Origin: UBA6168 sp041163745 | GTDB lineage: Bacteria; Bacteroidota; Bacteroidia; Chitinophagales; Saprospiraceae | NCBI GenBank assembly: GCA_041163745.1 | Contig: JBEAQU010000078.1 | Span: 186,001-250,000 of the forward strand | Length of the DNA stretch: 64,000 bases | Reading direction: 5' to 3' | In this document: in pieces, positions 63,162-64,000 of the stretch | Position numbering within the stretch: the first letter of the stretch is position 1 | Layout of the letters: each line of letters begins with the position of its first letter | Translations under genes and position numbers: made by a program | The notes under the pieces: model-generated | Databases searched by the model: none | What the model saw: only the letters and a program-made list of their open reading frames with translations | Told to the model about the DNA's origin: nothing

Positions 63162-63191
63162 TTGTCCCACCATTCGAATCAACCAATTCAT

Positions 63192-64000
63192 ATGAAAGTA
63201 CATATCCTTACCATCGGCGACGAACTGCTGATCGGACAAATCATCGATACCAATGGTGCCAAAATGGCCCAACTCCTGCTGGGCATCGGTGCCACGGTGA
63301 CCGGAAAGTCCTCTGTCGGCGATGACCATGACCGCATCGTGGCAGCCTTGGCGCATGCCGCCGCCGAAGCGGATATCGTACTGGTCACCGGTGGCCTTGG
63401 GCCCACCAAGGATGATGTCACCAAGAAAGCGCTGGCACACCACTTCGGTACCGGATTGGTCCTTCACCAACCCACGCTGGATCATATCACCCGCATCTGG
63501 CAACGACTCGGCAGACCTATCGACGAAGATGTCCGCAACCAGGCCCTCCTGCCCGAAAACGCTGTGGTCCTGCCGAACAAATTAGGAACCGCTCCCGGGA
63601 TGTGGTTCGATACCGGCGATTATGTGCTGGTCTCCATGCCGGGAGTGCCCTTCGAAATGGAACACCTCATGGAAAACGAGGTACTCCCCCGCTTGTCGTC
63701 CCGGTTCATGGCCTTGCCGACCGCACACAGAACCCTACTCACCGCCGGCGAAGGGGAGTCTGTCCTCGCCGGCTGGCTACGTGATTTCGAGGCCGGACTG
63801 CCGGACCATGTGAAGCTCGCCTACCTCCCCTCCATCGGCCGGGTACGGCTTCGCCTCCTGGTCTCCCATCCGGATGGCGATCAGGTCCGGCAAACCCTCG
63901 ACCAATACTTCAGCCGGTTGCAACAGTACCTGCCGCCGGCGGTCATCGCCGGATATGACGAGGACACCCTCGAAACGGTCGTCGGAAAACTCCTCAGGGA
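63192..64000 (+). CDS. cinA: CinA-family protein (3' end outside window)
   Basis: The first 269 residues are present and the frame is open at the window edge. The molybdopterin-binding-like (COG1058) domain shows HILTIGDELLIGQIIDTNG, DDHDRIVAALAHAAAEADIV, VTGGLGPTKDDVTKKALAHH and MPGVPFEMEHLM. In full-length CinA (about 415 residues) this domain has ADP-ribose pyrophosphatase activity. A C-terminal nicotinamide-nucleotide amidase follows it; that part would lie beyond base 64000. The ATG at 63192 directly precedes the conserved start. Confidence 0.93.
   Translation, partial: MKVHILTIGDELLIGQIIDTNGAKMAQLLLGIGATVTGKSSVGDDHDRIVAALAHAAAEADIVLVTGGLGPTKDDVTKKALAHHFGTGLVLHQPTLDHITRIWQRLGRPIDEDVRNQALLPENAVVLPNKLGTAPGMWFDTGDYVLVSMPGVPFEMEHLMENEVLPRLSSRFMALPTAHRTLLTAGEGESVLAGWLRDFEAGLPDHVKLAYLPSIGRVRLRLLVSHPDGDQVRQTLDQYFSRLQQYLPPAVIAGYDEDTLETVVGKLLR

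Overview
The window looks like a chromosome segment of a GC-rich member of the Bacteroidota. The phylum call rests on three things. There is a GldH gliding-motility lipoprotein. There are protein families largely restricted to the phylum (DUF6029, Omp28-related lipoprotein, the 4-TM and 3-TM small membrane proteins). Most promoters that can be seen have the TAnnTTTG -7 element of Bacteroidota sigma-A rather than an E. coli type -10 box. Gene density is high, with frequent strand switches and short operons. No rRNA, prophage, insertion sequence or convincing CRISPR array is present. The order below phylum is not resolved; a Saprospiria- or Chitinophagia-like lineage is a guess from gene content.

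Layout. 1-3.3 kb: a partial XRE/ScfR-type regulator and an ABC-2 export pair, then a tRNA-Ala. 3.8-7 kb: a UPF1-like SF1 helicase and PRPP synthetase. 7-8 kb: two paralogous ArsR regulators next to a strikingly AT-rich, gene-free stretch. 8.9-10.8 kb: tsaB and prfA, divergent. 10.8-14.2 kb: an envelope redox/outer-membrane group (Omp28-like lipoprotein, DUF6029 barrel, TlpA thioredoxin). 14.2-19.1 kb: sodium-solute symporter, thiL, pirin and a lipoprotein. 19.1-23 kb: gldH translationally coupled to a von Willebrand A protein, and a TMTC-like membrane/TPR protein. 23.4-24.7 kb: glutaryl-CoA dehydrogenase.

25.2-30.1 kb is the most distinctive region: a compact hox operon for a cytoplasmic NAD-linked [NiFe]-hydrogenase (group 3d type), in the order hoxF, hoxU-hoxY fused in one frame, hoxH, hoxW. 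Electrons from H2 would pass from the HoxH NiFe site through the HoxY cluster and the HoxU Fe-S chain to FMN/NAD on HoxF; HoxW would trim the HoxH C-terminus. The hyp cofactor-assembly genes are not in the window. The operon ends head-on against dnaE with a 16-bp overlap.

30-41 kb: dnaE, yebC, a secreted amidohydrolase, a group II PLP decarboxylase with recX, then a eukaryote-like sphingolipid Delta4-desaturase homologue behind a GMC oxidoreductase. 41-45.7 kb: LOG protein, a small membrane protein, and a thiol-disulfide pair (free-standing DsbD N-domain plus a DsbD with two N-domains). 45.8-52.6 kb: a 2-oxoacid dehydrogenase E2, pcm, a helicase-nuclease of the UvrD/AddAB type and a frameshifted SGNH hydrolase. 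52.6-64 kb: a 42-bp direct repeat pair, a secreted SUMF1-domain protein, a CoA-type NUDIX hydrolase, an unknown membrane protein, an atypical pyruvate-kinase-like protein, an ABC exporter, ftsH and rsfS, birA, and the start of cinA. Coordinates and motif positions were derived by hand from the sequence; family names rest on recalled motifs and no database search was run.
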